64,000 nt of DNA from SLST01 sp046538735. Its GTDB lineage: Bacteria; Spirochaetota; Spirochaetia; DSM-27196; SLST01. This document shows positions 32,705 to 41,963 of the stretch, piece by piece. The first letter of the stretch is position 1, and every line of letters starts with the position of its first letter. The stretch lies in assembly GCA_046538735.1 (NCBI GenBank), contig JBKHII010000008.1, positions 1 through 64,000 on the forward strand. The letters run 5' to 3'. A program made the translations under genes and the position numbers. The notes beneath the pieces are model-generated. The model ran no database searches. It was not told the origin of the DNA and saw nothing but the letters and a program-made list of their open reading frames with translations.

Positions 32705-35239
32705 ATGGATATACTGGACCGATCCCGCGAGGCGTCGAAGATGCGCGTCCCGGCGGGGACCGTGCTGATAGAGGAGGGTTCGATGGAGTCCGCCCTCACC
32801 ATCATCCACTCCGGACTCGCGGAGCTCCAGGAGTCCGGACGCCGTGTTGGGCTCATCAAGGGGCAATCGCTGTGCGGCATCACCGATATTCGTGAACCCG
32901 GGCCCGCGCGGCGTGTCGTTCGCGCACTGAGCGATTGCATCATCACCAATATCCCCGTGGCAGCCGAGTCGCTTGCCCGTCGCCTGGGTTCGGACGTGGA
33001 TCTCAACTACCGAGCCCTCCAGGGACTTGTCCAGCGGGTCGAGTCGGCGATCTACCTGTTTCAGAACTACAAGTACCTCTGGCACAAGCTGGCTTCGATC
33101 GCCGACTCGATCGCGCTTGCGTACGACTTTGCTCCCGATATCCTCGGCGCCGAACCGGCCGAACGCCTGGGCTCCTCGCTCGCGGAGTATTCGGCCGACC
33201 TCCGCGCGCGGACGGCCGGACAGGGCATCCCGCTTCCTTCGTTCTGGGACGCCAACGTTTTCGTGGGCCGCATCCAGGATCAACTCGACCTCTACTCAGA
33301 CTGGGACAGTGTATCGCCCGAATCAACGATCGATCTCCCCCAGTTTCTCTTCCTGAAGCGCTTGCTCGGCAAGGATCGCGCCGCGGTCCAGGCAGTGCTC
33401 GAGAACGACGAGCCGGGCACCGCGTATATCTACCAACGGCTCGGTACTGCGCTCGAAGAGATGATTCGAACGAACAGCCGATTGGTAGAGGAGATCGACG
33501 GTTTGCTCGATCTCCTGTTCTATGACGGCGGATGGATCGCGCAGGCGCTCGACCAGCAGACGGACCGCCGGGAGGAGCGGCACTTCAGCTACTATCTCGC
33601 GAAGCTCTGCTACCGCTTCCACAAGGACGCGATGAGTCTGCTCGGCCGCAGGCTCTCGGACGAGTACCCGATCTACAGGTACCTGGGAACCCTGCGGCAG
33701 CAGGAAGCGCACGCGCTTGCCGCTGAACCCCTGCCCGAAGACGGCGAGACCGCGCAGGTTGCGGGCGACGACCATCGCGGCGGACGCGCAGCCGATGCGG
33801 CGACTGCGCCCCAAGACGCCGAGACCGCCGGAACGACCGCTTCCGCGGGCGGCGGCCCCGAGGCAGGCGCCACGCGCAACTTGGACAAGTACCGGGGGCT
33901 CACGCAGCGGATTCTCGAGTACTCCGGGCTGTCGCAGAAGGACCGGATGACCTTCACGGAGCTGCTCGAGCGATTCAAGCAACTCCCCAACCGACTGGAC
34001 GAAGACAAATCGGCACGCGCGCTGCGGGACGAGCTCGGGACGCTCTACTGGAGGGTCTACGAACGGTGTTTCTTGAAGGCGATCGATACCGATCTGAAGT
34101 CGTTCGTACCCGGTATCATGCTCCACTTCGGGCTTGTGGACGAGACGCTCGTATCCGAGGACGATCTTGCTGCCCTCGACAACGCGTACGCGAAGGCACT
34201 CTACGCGGACGAGACCATACCGGCGATGACGTTGCCGTACTTCCTGGAGAAGATCTATCGCGGACAGGTCGACCCGTCTCTGACCGAGATGGGCGATACG
34301 TTTGCGAAGCGGCTCAAGACACAGGCGAAGATGACCAAGCGCGAGCGAGCAGAGGCGACGGTCTACCAGGACACTCCCGAGGATCGCGTCCGGTTCGAGA
34401 TTCGGAACATCGCCGGGACGACTTCGGCGCTCCTCTATGGCTCACGCAGGCAAGCCTTTCCCATTCTCTGCCGCGACGCAATCGGAGGCGACGTTTCCCG
34501 CCTCTTCCTGGAACCCGAAGAAGTGGCGCGCCGCGTCGCCGAAGTGCGCAGCCGGGACTTCACGCTCTTCCACCGCGACGTTGGCCTGCGGCACAAGTAC
34601 GGAACGGACATCGTCCGCAAGGAGATCGTACCCAACTTCGTTCTGTACCCCGTTGCGGGCTCCCGGATGATGATGTGGCAGGAGCTGGACGGAACCTCCC
34701 GCCATACACCCGGGCGGATCTTCATGCCCTTCCTCTTCGGTGAGCGGTTCGACGAGGCAATCATCACAACGCTCGCGCAGTTCCGGTGGGAGCTCCAGAA
34801 GACGATCGCAGGAGCGAACTGGATGGACCCGGTGGACGGCGGGCTGGTGGGTGCCTACTACGACTACATCAACTTCTTCCAGAAGAATCCTCGCATGACG
34901 CCCGAGGCGAAGGAACGCCTGCGGGCGCTCGTGAAGAAGACGCGCTCCGATCGGGAACGGTTCACTGCGGAGTACATCAATTGGGTCACGTACGAGTACG
35001 ACGGAAAGGTGCGACTCAATCCGGTTGCCCGCGAGATCTTCTACCGCCACTGCCCGTTTCCAAAGAACGTCCGTGAGGAGATGGCCCGCAAGCCGCTCTA
35101 CGCCGAGTTGGAGGCGAAGTACCAGAACCGCGTTCGGAAGTCGATCCTGAAGTTCGAGAGCCGGACGCGGCGCTTCGAGCGAAGCGGGGAACCGCTGCCG
35201 AGCGAGCTGAAAGCCCACATTGAGCTCCTGCGCGCGTAG
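32705..35239 (+). CDS. large cyclic-nucleotide-binding-domain protein, spirochaete-type
   Basis: An 844-residue cytosolic protein. Residues about 1-100 form a CRP/PKA-like cyclic-nucleotide-binding barrel (MRVPAGTVLIEEGSMESALTIIHSGLAEL), but the phosphate-binding cassette is not clearly conserved. A long helical middle region with no recognised domain follows. A disordered Ala/Gly/Asp-rich linker lies at about 340-395. The conserved C-terminal half (LYGSRRQAFPILCRD, FTLFHRDVGLRHKYGTD, IFMPFLFGERFDEAIITTLAQFRWELQK) is unlike any enzyme I know. Proteins of this design occur in Treponema and Spirochaeta (for example TP0089, from memory). It has no HTH, so it is not a CRP-type transcription factor. 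It is a lone gene with its own promoter. Confidence 0.8.
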   Translation: MDILDRSREASKMRVPAGTVLIEEGSMESALTIIHSGLAELQESGRRVGLIKGQSLCGITDIREPGPARRVVRALSDCIITNIPVAAESLARRLGSDVDLNYRALQGLVQRVESAIYLFQNYKYLWHKLASIADSIALAYDFAPDILGAEPAERLGSSLAEYSADLRARTAGQGIPLPSFWDANVFVGRIQDQLDLYSDWDSVSPESTIDLPQFLFLKRLLGKDRAAVQAVLENDEPGTAYIYQRLGTALEEMIRTNSRLVEEIDGLLDLLFYDGGWIAQALDQQTDRREERHFSYYLAKLCYRFHKDAMSLLGRRLSDEYPIYRYLGTLRQQEAHALAAEPLPEDGETAQVAGDDHRGGRAADAATAPQDAETAGTTASAGGGPEAGATRNLDKYRGLTQRILEYSGLSQKDRMTFTELLERFKQLPNRLDEDKSARALRDELGTLYWRVYERCFLKAIDTDLKSFVPGIMLHFGLVDETLVSEDDLAALDNAYAKALYADETIPAMTLPYFLEKIYRGQVDPSLTEMGDTFAKRLKTQAKMTKRERAEATVYQDTPEDRVRFEIRNIAGTTSALLYGSRRQAFPILCRDAIGGDVSRLFLEPEEVARRVAEVRSRDFTLFHRDVGLRHKYGTDIVRKEIVPNFVLYPVAGSRMMMWQELDGTSRHTPGRIFMPFLFGERFDEAIITTLAQFRWELQKTIAGANWMDPVDGGLVGAYYDYINFFQKNPRMTPEAKERLRALVKKTRSDRERFTAEYINWVTYEYDGKVRLNPVAREIFYRHCPFPKNVREEMARKPLYAELEAKYQNRVRKSILKFESRTRRFERSGEPLPSELKAHIELLRA

Positions 35240-35253
35240 ACGGCGCCTGGGAC

Positions 35254-35283
35254 AAAGAAAGGGCGGCCGGAAGCCGGCCGCCC
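35254..35283 (-). terminator. intrinsic terminator of the lpl-type sugar transporter operon
   Basis: A perfect 10-bp stem GGGCGGCCGG / CCGGCCGCCC with a 3-nt loop is followed on the minus strand by TTTCTTT. It lies 23 bases beyond the stop of the binding-protein gene and separates it from the convergent gene ending at 35239. Confidence 0.75.
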
Positions 35284-35305
35284 GCGAAGCACGAAGAGCT
35301 CGCGC

Positions 35306-36814
35306 TCAGTTGTTGTCGAGGAACTCGCGGACCTGACGCTGGAGCTCGGCTTCAACGTCCTCAACGCCCGCGGAGATGAGCGCTTCCTGGAAGTCTTCCA
35401 TGATCGATGCGGGATCAACGAGACCTCGAATCAGGGTCTGCTCGTACTCCTCGGTGACGGCGGTCACGCTCGCGACCTGCGTCTGAACCGGCGAGAGATC
35501 GGGAATGAAACCGACCGTCGGCCAGATTCCAGCCTCATCGTTGTACTGCTGGTACAGCTCCCACTTGTTCGGATTGTCGTTCTCCGTCAGGTAGGTGAGG
35601 AACTGGTTCTGGAGCGCCCACTGCATGTTCGGCGCGTAGCCTTCACCGGTGTTCGCCGCGGCGACCGGGCGGATGACGCCGGCGCTCTCGTCAACGAACT
35701 CGTAGTGGCGGCCTTCGATACCGAAGTTGAGGAGGTTGTTGAAGTCCTGATCCACGTTCATGAGCTCGAGGAGCTTGATCGCCTCAACGGCGTGGTCGGA
35801 CGTCTGCGAGATAGCCATCATCGATCCATTCAGGATGTTCTTGGTGACCATCTGCGGCCAGACAGGACCGCTTCCAACGAGCTCGTGGCCCCATGCGACC
35901 GACTGCTCGGGAACCTTGCCCGGGTGCGACACGTGCGACCACACGAAGTAGTTGCCCGCGGTCTGGTACTTGGTGGACTGAGCCTCGAGGTTGCTGCCCA
36001 CGTCTTCGACTTCCGGCTGGAAGTATCCGGCGCGATAGAAGTCACGAGTGATCTGCGCGGTCTCCCACACTTCGTCGATGAAGTACGCGTTGCTGACCAC
36101 TTCCTCTTCGTCGCCGTACATCTCGGGGTGCTCGAGATAGAACTCGCGTCCCGCGCCAACCGCGTCCCAGTGGTAGCGGAAGGTTTCGGTCGGCGTGGAC
36201 AGACCGTCGAGCAAATACGGAATCACGTCCGGCTCGTTTTCCGCGATGATGGCAAGCCATGGCTCGAGGTCCTCGAAGCTGTCGATCTCGTCCACAGGAA
36301 CGTTGTACTCCTCAACGAGCGCGGCGTTGAAGATGAACTGGGTTCCTTCCGCCTGCTCCTTGACCGTGGGGACCGCGTAGATGTTGCCGTCCACCGTTGC
36401 TCCATCCAGGAACACGCCAACGACGTCGCGGATCTGCGGCGCCTCCTCGTCGATCAGATCGTTGAGCGGAAGCCACGCGTTTCGGGCCACTTCCTGAGCG
36501 AAGTCACTCCACGACGCGGTGAAGACGATGTCCATCTCTTCGCCCGCCTGCAGGAGCAGTCGCTTCCGATTCGGCCAGTTGTCCCAGGGAACGAACTCGA
36601 TGACGGGGTACGCACCGATGATCGGTCCAGCGTAGTCTCTGGCTGCCTCGAACACCGTGTCGCTGTCAGGCGGCTGTGGACCACCCGGCATGAGGATGTC
36701 GACCGCTACCGGCTCTCCATCCCCAGTTCCCTCTCCCTGTCCCGCGGCAAAAGCAATGCCCGTGCCAAGGACCAGGAGGAGTGCGACCACTACAATCGAA
36801 ACTCTCGATCTCAT
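35306..36814 (-). CDS. extracellular solute-binding protein of an LplA-type sugar ABC transporter
   Basis: A 502-residue periplasmic binding protein with a signal peptide (RSRVSIVVVALLLVLGTGIAFA) and two-lobe layout. The sequence style (FVPWDNWPNRKRLLLQAGEEMDIVFTASW, a C-terminal DUF3502-like region) matches binding proteins that pair with LplB/LplC permeases in spirochaetes and Firmicutes. No lipobox Cys is present. It captures an oligosaccharide, probably a xylan- or hemicellulose-derived one judging from the neighbouring glycosidases. It is the last gene of the operon and precedes a strong terminator. Confidence 0.86.
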   Translation of the reverse strand: MRSRVSIVVVALLLVLGTGIAFAAGQGEGTGDGEPVAVDILMPGGPQPPDSDTVFEAARDYAGPIIGAYPVIEFVPWDNWPNRKRLLLQAGEEMDIVFTASWSDFAQEVARNAWLPLNDLIDEEAPQIRDVVGVFLDGATVDGNIYAVPTVKEQAEGTQFIFNAALVEEYNVPVDEIDSFEDLEPWLAIIAENEPDVIPYLLDGLSTPTETFRYHWDAVGAGREFYLEHPEMYGDEEEVVSNAYFIDEVWETAQITRDFYRAGYFQPEVEDVGSNLEAQSTKYQTAGNYFVWSHVSHPGKVPEQSVAWGHELVGSGPVWPQMVTKNILNGSMMAISQTSDHAVEAIKLLELMNVDQDFNNLLNFGIEGRHYEFVDESAGVIRPVAAANTGEGYAPNMQWALQNQFLTYLTENDNPNKWELYQQYNDEAGIWPTVGFIPDLSPVQTQVASVTAVTEEYEQTLIRGLVDPASIMEDFQEALISAGVEDVEAELQRQVREFLDNN

Positions 36815-36865
36815 AGAGACCTCCTTTCCGTATTACTCACTCGCAACGCGAGTGTGAAAACCCAA

Positions 36866-37783
36866 CTAACCTTTGATCGCTCCGATCGTCATACCCTTCA
36901 CGAAGTAGCGCTGGAAGAAGGGATACGCGAAGACGATCGGGCCGATACTCACCACAACCATCGCAAAGCGGACCGACTCATCCGGGAGCTCGAGCAACCT
37001 CGCAATGACTTCGCCGGGAGCGCCCATCTGCAGGAGTCGTCGCATCGCCTCGACCTGGCGGAGGCTTTGCAGCATGACGAACTGGAGGCTGTACATTCGC
37101 TCGTCCGTGATGTAGAGCAGGCTCAAGAACCAGTCGTTCCAGTAGATCAGCGCGGCGAACAGAGCGATCGTTGCGAGAACCGGCTTGGACAAGGGGAGCA
37201 CGATCTGGAAGAAGATCCGTAGGTCGTTCGCGCCGTCGATCTTTGCCGACTCTTCGATGGAAGGCGGCACCGACGTCTTGAAGAACGTCCGCAGAATCAG
37301 CACGTGCCAGACGTTGAACATGAGTGGCAGGATGAGCGCGCGGAAGTTGTTCCGGAAGCCGAGGTATTGCGTGCCGATGATGTACTCGGCAACGAGACCA
37401 CCGCGGAAGAGCATCACGAAGAAGACGAGAAAGGTGAAGAATCCTACTCCCGGCATGTTTCGCTTCGTCAGCCCGTACGCCGTGAGCGAGCAGAGCGCCA
37501 CGTGTCCGAAGGTTCCCACGACCGTGACGAGGATCGTCACGCCGTAGGCGTCCCGGACCATGCGGGTGTTCGAGAAGAGGAACTCGTACCCTTCGAAGCT
37601 CCAGGCCGAGGGCATGAACTTGTAGCCTTCCTGGACGAGCACGTCATTGGATGTAAACGACGCGATCGTGAGGAGAATGAGCGGGACGAGCGTGAGACCC
37701 ACGACCAGGAGGAAGAAGAGGTTGAGGATCACGTTTACGGTCGGCGAGACTTCGTTCTTTCTCAGTAGCTTGGAAGTTGCCAT
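36866..37783 (-). CDS. sugar ABC transporter permease, LplC/YtcP type
   Basis: A 305-residue permease of six helices with the EAA loop (ESAKIDGANDLRIFFQIVLPLSKPVL) and the family C-terminus RYFVKGMTIGAIKG. It lies between lplB-like and binding-protein genes on the same strand. It would pair with LplB and an ATPase such as MsmX/UgpC, which is not in the window. Confidence 0.9.
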   Translation of the reverse strand: MATSKLLRKNEVSPTVNVILNLFFLLVVGLTLVPLILLTIASFTSNDVLVQEGYKFMPSAWSFEGYEFLFSNTRMVRDAYGVTILVTVVGTFGHVALCSLTAYGLTKRNMPGVGFFTFLVFFVMLFRGGLVAEYIIGTQYLGFRNNFRALILPLMFNVWHVLILRTFFKTSVPPSIEESAKIDGANDLRIFFQIVLPLSKPVLATIALFAALIYWNDWFLSLLYITDERMYSLQFVMLQSLRQVEAMRRLLQMGAPGEVIARLLELPDESVRFAMVVVSIGPIVFAYPFFQRYFVKGMTIGAIKG

Positions 37784-37793
37784 TTCTGCTCTC

Positions 37794-38771
37794 CTAGAAG
37801 ACCGACCACTCGGGCTTGACCCTGCGCATGACCAGGTTCACCGTTACGATCGTGACGAATCCGATGATTGACTGAACGAACGCAGCCGCCGACGACATGC
37901 CAATGTCCGAGATCTGGATCAGGGCCCGGTAGACGAACGTGTCGAGCGTCTGGGTCGTGGGTATGAGCGGGCCGCTGCCGCGCGGGATTTGGTAGAAGAG
38001 GCCGAAGTCGGAGTAGAAGATGCGCCCCATACTCAAGATGAAGAGCAGAACGACGATCGGCATGAGCAGCGGGATCGTGATTCTCCAGATCTGCTTCCAT
38101 CTGGTTGCGCCGTCGATCGTTGCGGCTTCGTAGAGCTCCTGGTCGAAGCCGGACATCGTCGCGAGGTAGATGACCGTACCGAATCCCCACGTCTTCCAGC
38201 CGTTGACGAGGAAGAGGATCACCGGCCAGTGTTGCGGTTCCAGGTACCACATGACCGGCTCTTTTCCGAGCGCCGGGTACAGCGTCGTATTGAAGTAGCC
38301 GTTGTTCGTGGAGAGAAAGGCGTAGACGAGGTAGCTGCCCACCACGAACGAGACGAAGTGAGGCAGGATCAGAAGCGTCTGATACACCTTGGCCGTACGC
38401 TTGTTGAGCAGCTCGTTGAGCATGATTGCGAGTGCCACCGAGATGATCGGACCGGTTGTGATGAACACGCTGTTGTAGGCCAGCGTGTTTCGGATCGCGA
38501 CCCATGCGCTCTTCGTAGAGAAGAGGAACTCGAAGTTGGAGAGTCCCACAAACGGGCTGCGGATGAGCCCGAGCGAGTAGTCAACGCGTTTGAACGCGAC
38601 CAGCGCGCCGAACATCGGCAGGTATTGGATGATCAAGAGGTAGATCACCCCCGGCAGCAGCATCAAGTAGATGTAGCGGTACTGATAGAGGCGTGATCGC
38701 AGACTCGCGCGATTCCTGAGCGGGACCACGTCCGGGGTGGACGACAGCTCCATCTTCTGACTTTGTTCCAT
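37794..38771 (-). CDS. sugar ABC transporter permease, LplB type
   Basis: A 325-residue permease with a cytosolic basic N-terminus (RNRASLRSRLYQYRY), six helices and the EAA loop (YEAATIDGATRWKQIWRITIPLLMPI). It ends in the VNLVMRRVKPEWSVF pattern that is typical of LplB-type permeases. The ATG at 38771 has a GGGG tract upstream and lies 19 bases after the ROK regulator stop, so the regulator and transporter form one operon. Confidence 0.9.
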   Translation of the reverse strand: MEQSQKMELSSTPDVVPLRNRASLRSRLYQYRYIYLMLLPGVIYLLIIQYLPMFGALVAFKRVDYSLGLIRSPFVGLSNFEFLFSTKSAWVAIRNTLAYNSVFITTGPIISVALAIMLNELLNKRTAKVYQTLLILPHFVSFVVGSYLVYAFLSTNNGYFNTTLYPALGKEPVMWYLEPQHWPVILFLVNGWKTWGFGTVIYLATMSGFDQELYEAATIDGATRWKQIWRITIPLLMPIVVLLFILSMGRIFYSDFGLFYQIPRGSGPLIPTTQTLDTFVYRALIQISDIGMSSAAAFVQSIIGFVTIVTVNLVMRRVKPEWSVF

Positions 38772-38790
38772 GGTGCCCCCTGTCCGGTCT

Positions 38791-39981
38791 CTATCGCTTG
38801 GACGAGACCGGCGCCTTCCTTCCACGTAGTATTTGACTCCACACATGATTCCGGTCCTTCAGGCCCGCCGGCAGGAGCGGCTCCTCGAAGAGGCGTTCCA
38901 GAATCATGGCGGCCGCGCCCACGGCGGCCGTGTCGCTCTTCGTGCTGGCGATCTGTATCGCGCAGCCGATCGGTTCGTCGTACGGCCAGTTCGCGCGGAT
39001 CGCTCGCTGGATCGCCTCAACGATCGAGTCGCCGATCTCCGCAGCGTCACCGCCGATGTACACCTTCTTGAGGTTGAGCGTGTTCACGAACAGCGCAATG
39101 TGCTGCGCCAGTTCCCGGATCAGGTGGTCGAGTGAGTCGGGCTTGTTCGCCACGTCGATCGCTTCCTCGTTCGTGAACCCGAACTGGCTCGAGTAGCCCG
39201 GATGCCAGTAGATGCTGCGGAACTCTCCCGCCGATCCGTCCTCGCCGTAGTAGACCGACCCGTTCAGGACGAATCCGAGCCCGAGCCCGACTCCACCACC
39301 GTAGAGGAGCGTCTCCGGCCCGTTTCGGAACTCGAGCAACACGAAGAGCGAGTTTTTCGGCGACTCGCGATCGAGAAGGATCTCGCTCCACGCGGCGCAG
39401 TTTGCGTCGTTGTCGATCACGAGTGGAACCGTGAGCCGGCGGCCGATTTCCGACTGGAAGTCGAACGGTTCGTGGATGTCCAACGGGATCGAGTGGACGA
39501 TCACCGCGTCCTCGCGGCGCACGATACCGCCGAGGCCCACGCCGACGCCGAGCAGCGGCATGTCCACGACACGATCGTCCGCCTTCAACGATTCGAGGCA
39601 GTTGAAGAATGTTTCCCGCAGAGTGGCGCGTTCAACGCGTTGGTGGTGGCGATGCGAGGCGATGATCCTGCCGTGCAGGTCGGCCGCGCAGCTCGTGACC
39701 CCATCCGGCCGCAACTCGATCCCTGCGACGTAGCCCCATCGTTCGTTGATCTGCAGGATCTCGCGGCGTCTTCCGGGACCGGCCGCCGTGGTATCCACGT
39801 CTGCTACCATTACGACGCCAATGTCAACTAATTCACTGACGATTGTGCTCACGGTCGCCTTGTCCAGGCCGTGAATATGCCCCAATTCGGTTCGGCTGAT
39901 GCCCTCATGCTGCCAAATCGACCTGAGAACGCGAAAGAAGTTGTAGCTGGACTTCTCAGTTGACCGTATTGCCATTCCCAC
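38791..39981 (-). CDS. ROK family transcriptional regulator
   Basis: A 396-residue NagC/XylR-type regulator: an N-terminal winged helix (residues about 15-70, SRTELGHIHGLDKATVSTIVSEL), then a sugar-kinase-like ROK fold (GVGVGLGGIV, DNDANCAAWSE, GVGLGLGFVLNG). It shows no full ATP-binding DxGxT motif, as expected for a regulator. It heads the lpl-type transporter operon and probably represses it until a sugar such as xylose or a xylo-oligosaccharide binds. A perfect 20-bp palindrome 11 bases upstream is the likely operator. The start is GTG at 39981 or ATG at 39975. Confidence 0.88.
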   Translation of the reverse strand: MGMAIRSTEKSSYNFFRVLRSIWQHEGISRTELGHIHGLDKATVSTIVSELVDIGVVMVADVDTTAAGPGRRREILQINERWGYVAGIELRPDGVTSCAADLHGRIIASHRHHQRVERATLRETFFNCLESLKADDRVVDMPLLGVGVGLGGIVRREDAVIVHSIPLDIHEPFDFQSEIGRRLTVPLVIDNDANCAAWSEILLDRESPKNSLFVLLEFRNGPETLLYGGGVGLGLGFVLNGSVYYGEDGSAGEFRSIYWHPGYSSQFGFTNEEAIDVANKPDSLDHLIRELAQHIALFVNTLNLKKVYIGGDAAEIGDSIVEAIQRAIRANWPYDEPIGCAIQIASTKSDTAAVGAAAMILERLFEEPLLPAGLKDRNHVWSQILRGRKAPVSSKR

Positions 39982-39991
39982 GCACCAATAG

Positions 39992-40011
39992 GTTAGTTGA
40001 ATTCAACTAAC
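39992..40011. promoter_or_regulatory. perfect 20-bp palindrome, probable ROK operator
   Basis: GTTAGTTGAATTCAACTAAC is fully self-complementary and lies directly before the ROK regulator gene. Palindromes built from TTAGTTG-like half-sites are known for XylR-type ROK repressors. The position implies control of the regulator-plus-transporter operon. Confidence 0.7.
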
Positions 40012-40050
40012 AAAAAGCGATTGTAGAGCCGAATCCGGGAGCTGTCAACG

Positions 40051-40084
40051 AAAAAGTGCGTGCCCCGTTTCATTCGGGGCACGC
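40051..40084 (-). terminator. intrinsic terminator after the 605-residue protein gene
   Basis: The stem GCGTGCCCCG / CGGGGCACGC (10 bp, 7-nt loop) is followed on the minus strand by AC and five T residues. It ends the xylanase-containing transcript just before the ROK operon promoter. Confidence 0.75.
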
Positions 40085-40092
40085 AGGGGGGG

Positions 40093-41910
40093 TTACGACC
40101 AGCGGAAGGTTCGGAACGAGTGCGGAGGCAGGGAAAACGTGAAGCGGGTACGCGCCGGTGCCGTTCGTCGAGTCCAGACGACAACCTCACCTACGCTCGT
40201 GCCGTCGATGGCTTCGCCGGTTTCGAGATCGTGGAGATTGGTTGCGACGGCATCAGTCCACAACGTGACGTCCGCCGGCTCGTCCCTGAAGGAGGCGACC
40301 ACGAGCGTCCGATTGTCGTAGACGAAGAGCGATACACGGCTCTCCGCGTCCAGGAAGACCGGGAGGCCGACGGACAGCTGTTCCCGGATTTCCTTCAGGA
40401 TCGGTGCCGGCAGCCGGTAGAGATCGCTCCAGTTGTCCGGCAGGTTCAGCACGATGAGCGTGCTCGTGCCGTACTGCGCTTCGTGGAGTACGGGGTAGCC
40501 CGTGTACGGCCCCACTCCGGAAACGATCTCCCACGATGCGTTCGTGTTGTACCGCATCTGGGAGACGAGGATCGGCTCGTCGATCTCGATCATCTGATCG
40601 CGTCCCACGATGAACCCGCGCACCAGCGCCTTGCGAGCCGTCATCGCCACGTCCGCGATGCGGTCGATGCCGCGCCCCTCGAGCGCACGAAGGAGGCCGC
40701 TCGTGATCACGACACGGCCGCCGGAGCGGAGGTGGCCGTCGATCCGATCTACGATGTCCGGATCGTGCGCCGCGGACTCGGCGAGGAGGACGGTCTCCGG
40801 TGCCTTCGGGAAGTCCGGTCGAAGGTCGATCGGGATACCGATGTTCCCCAGGTAGCTGTGAACGAAGTCTTCTCCGGTAGAATGATACGGTTTGAACGCT
40901 GCGATCCCGATCGGTGTGCCCAGCGAAGCGACCGCACGATCGGATGCGCGAAGCGCGTCTCCCGCGACGTAGGCGATCGTCGCCTCCCCCTCGTCCTTCG
41001 CCTCCTGGCGCGCGCGGGCGAGGGTCGCGTCGTGGTCGAACGAAGTGTTTCCGTTCTGCCACGGGGCGCGCTCGTACGCGTCCATGCGGTGCACGAGCTG
41101 GCGGAAGTCGAAGAGCGTGATCTCCGGAGCCTTCGCAAACATCGTGAGCCAGATCTGCTCCGCGTACCGATCGAGGTGCCGGATCGCCGGGGGATCGACC
41201 CAGCCCCCGCCGTTGCCACCCGGCATGACGTTCTCGAGGTAGCGGAAGATCGCATACCCGAGGTACTCCTGCAGGTGCTGATGCCGTCCGATCGGATCGC
41301 GCGTCTCGGTGCCGGTGTAGATCCCGTTGAAGCTCTTCGGATGGGCCTCGAGGTTGAGGCCGCAGCCGGCGTAGTGCTCGTACCAGTTGGGAAACTTCAC
41401 GACCGCCTTGACGTTGGGGTTCACCCGGCGGGCGGGCTCCAGGATGAGCTCGTGCGACGCCTGCCGCAGGAGCTCGAGCCGGAACTCGGTCCAGGTGCGG
41501 TCTCCGCGGGCCGCGATACACGACTCGCACGTGCAATTCGTGAAGAAGAAGTCGTCCAAGATGAACTCGTTGAAGTTGCGGGCGGTCAGCTCCACCACTT
41601 CCTTCAGCTTCGCGCGGTGCTCCTCGTTCGTGTAGCAGTAGGTCTCGAAGTGGTTCCCTTCATCCACCGTGATCGTGATGCCGCCGGCAACGGCGATATC
41701 TTGCGATCGGAAGTACTCGATGACACGACGGAGATCGTCCTCCGGGACCACCAGCATGTCGCGGTGAGTCTCCAAGTACATCTTGTCCGGGCGTATCGCC
41801 CGTTGCATGACCCGGAACCGTTCGTCCAGCCACGCCTCGTCGGCCATCTTGACGACCTCGTACGCGCGTGCGTAGATCGCCACTTTGAAGTTGTCATACC
41901 CAGAAGCCAC
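40093..41910 (-). CDS. large cytosolic protein of unknown family, probable carbohydrate-active
   Basis: A 605-residue protein without signal peptide that I cannot place in a named family. The first 330 residues look like an alpha/beta barrel: strands such as YARAYEVVKM, FNEFILDDFFFTNC, VKAVVKFPNWYEHY, FNGIYTGTE and ITLFDF, with acidic and aromatic residues at strand ends as in glycosidases. It is followed by a Rossmann-like region (AAFKPYHSTGEDFVHSYLGNIGIPIDLRPDFP) and a C-terminal beta domain (VSLFVYDNRTLVVASF). This order resembles a beta-galactosidase-type barrel, trimerisation domain and sandwich. The GTG at 41910 is chosen because GGAGGAAACT precedes it. It sits between the xylanase and the transporter operon. 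Confidence 0.6.
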   Translation of the reverse strand: MASGYDNFKVAIYARAYEVVKMADEAWLDERFRVMQRAIRPDKMYLETHRDMLVVPEDDLRRVIEYFRSQDIAVAGGITITVDEGNHFETYCYTNEEHRAKLKEVVELTARNFNEFILDDFFFTNCTCESCIAARGDRTWTEFRLELLRQASHELILEPARRVNPNVKAVVKFPNWYEHYAGCGLNLEAHPKSFNGIYTGTETRDPIGRHQHLQEYLGYAIFRYLENVMPGGNGGGWVDPPAIRHLDRYAEQIWLTMFAKAPEITLFDFRQLVHRMDAYERAPWQNGNTSFDHDATLARARQEAKDEGEATIAYVAGDALRASDRAVASLGTPIGIAAFKPYHSTGEDFVHSYLGNIGIPIDLRPDFPKAPETVLLAESAAHDPDIVDRIDGHLRSGGRVVITSGLLRALEGRGIDRIADVAMTARKALVRGFIVGRDQMIEIDEPILVSQMRYNTNASWEIVSGVGPYTGYPVLHEAQYGTSTLIVLNLPDNWSDLYRLPAPILKEIREQLSVGLPVFLDAESRVSLFVYDNRTLVVASFRDEPADVTLWTDAVATNLHDLETGEAIDGTSVGEVVVWTRRTAPARTRFTFSLPPHSFRTFRWS

Positions 41911-41963
41911 AGTTTCCTCCATAGATGTTAAGCAGTGAGTATCGTGAGTCAACGGAATGCGTA

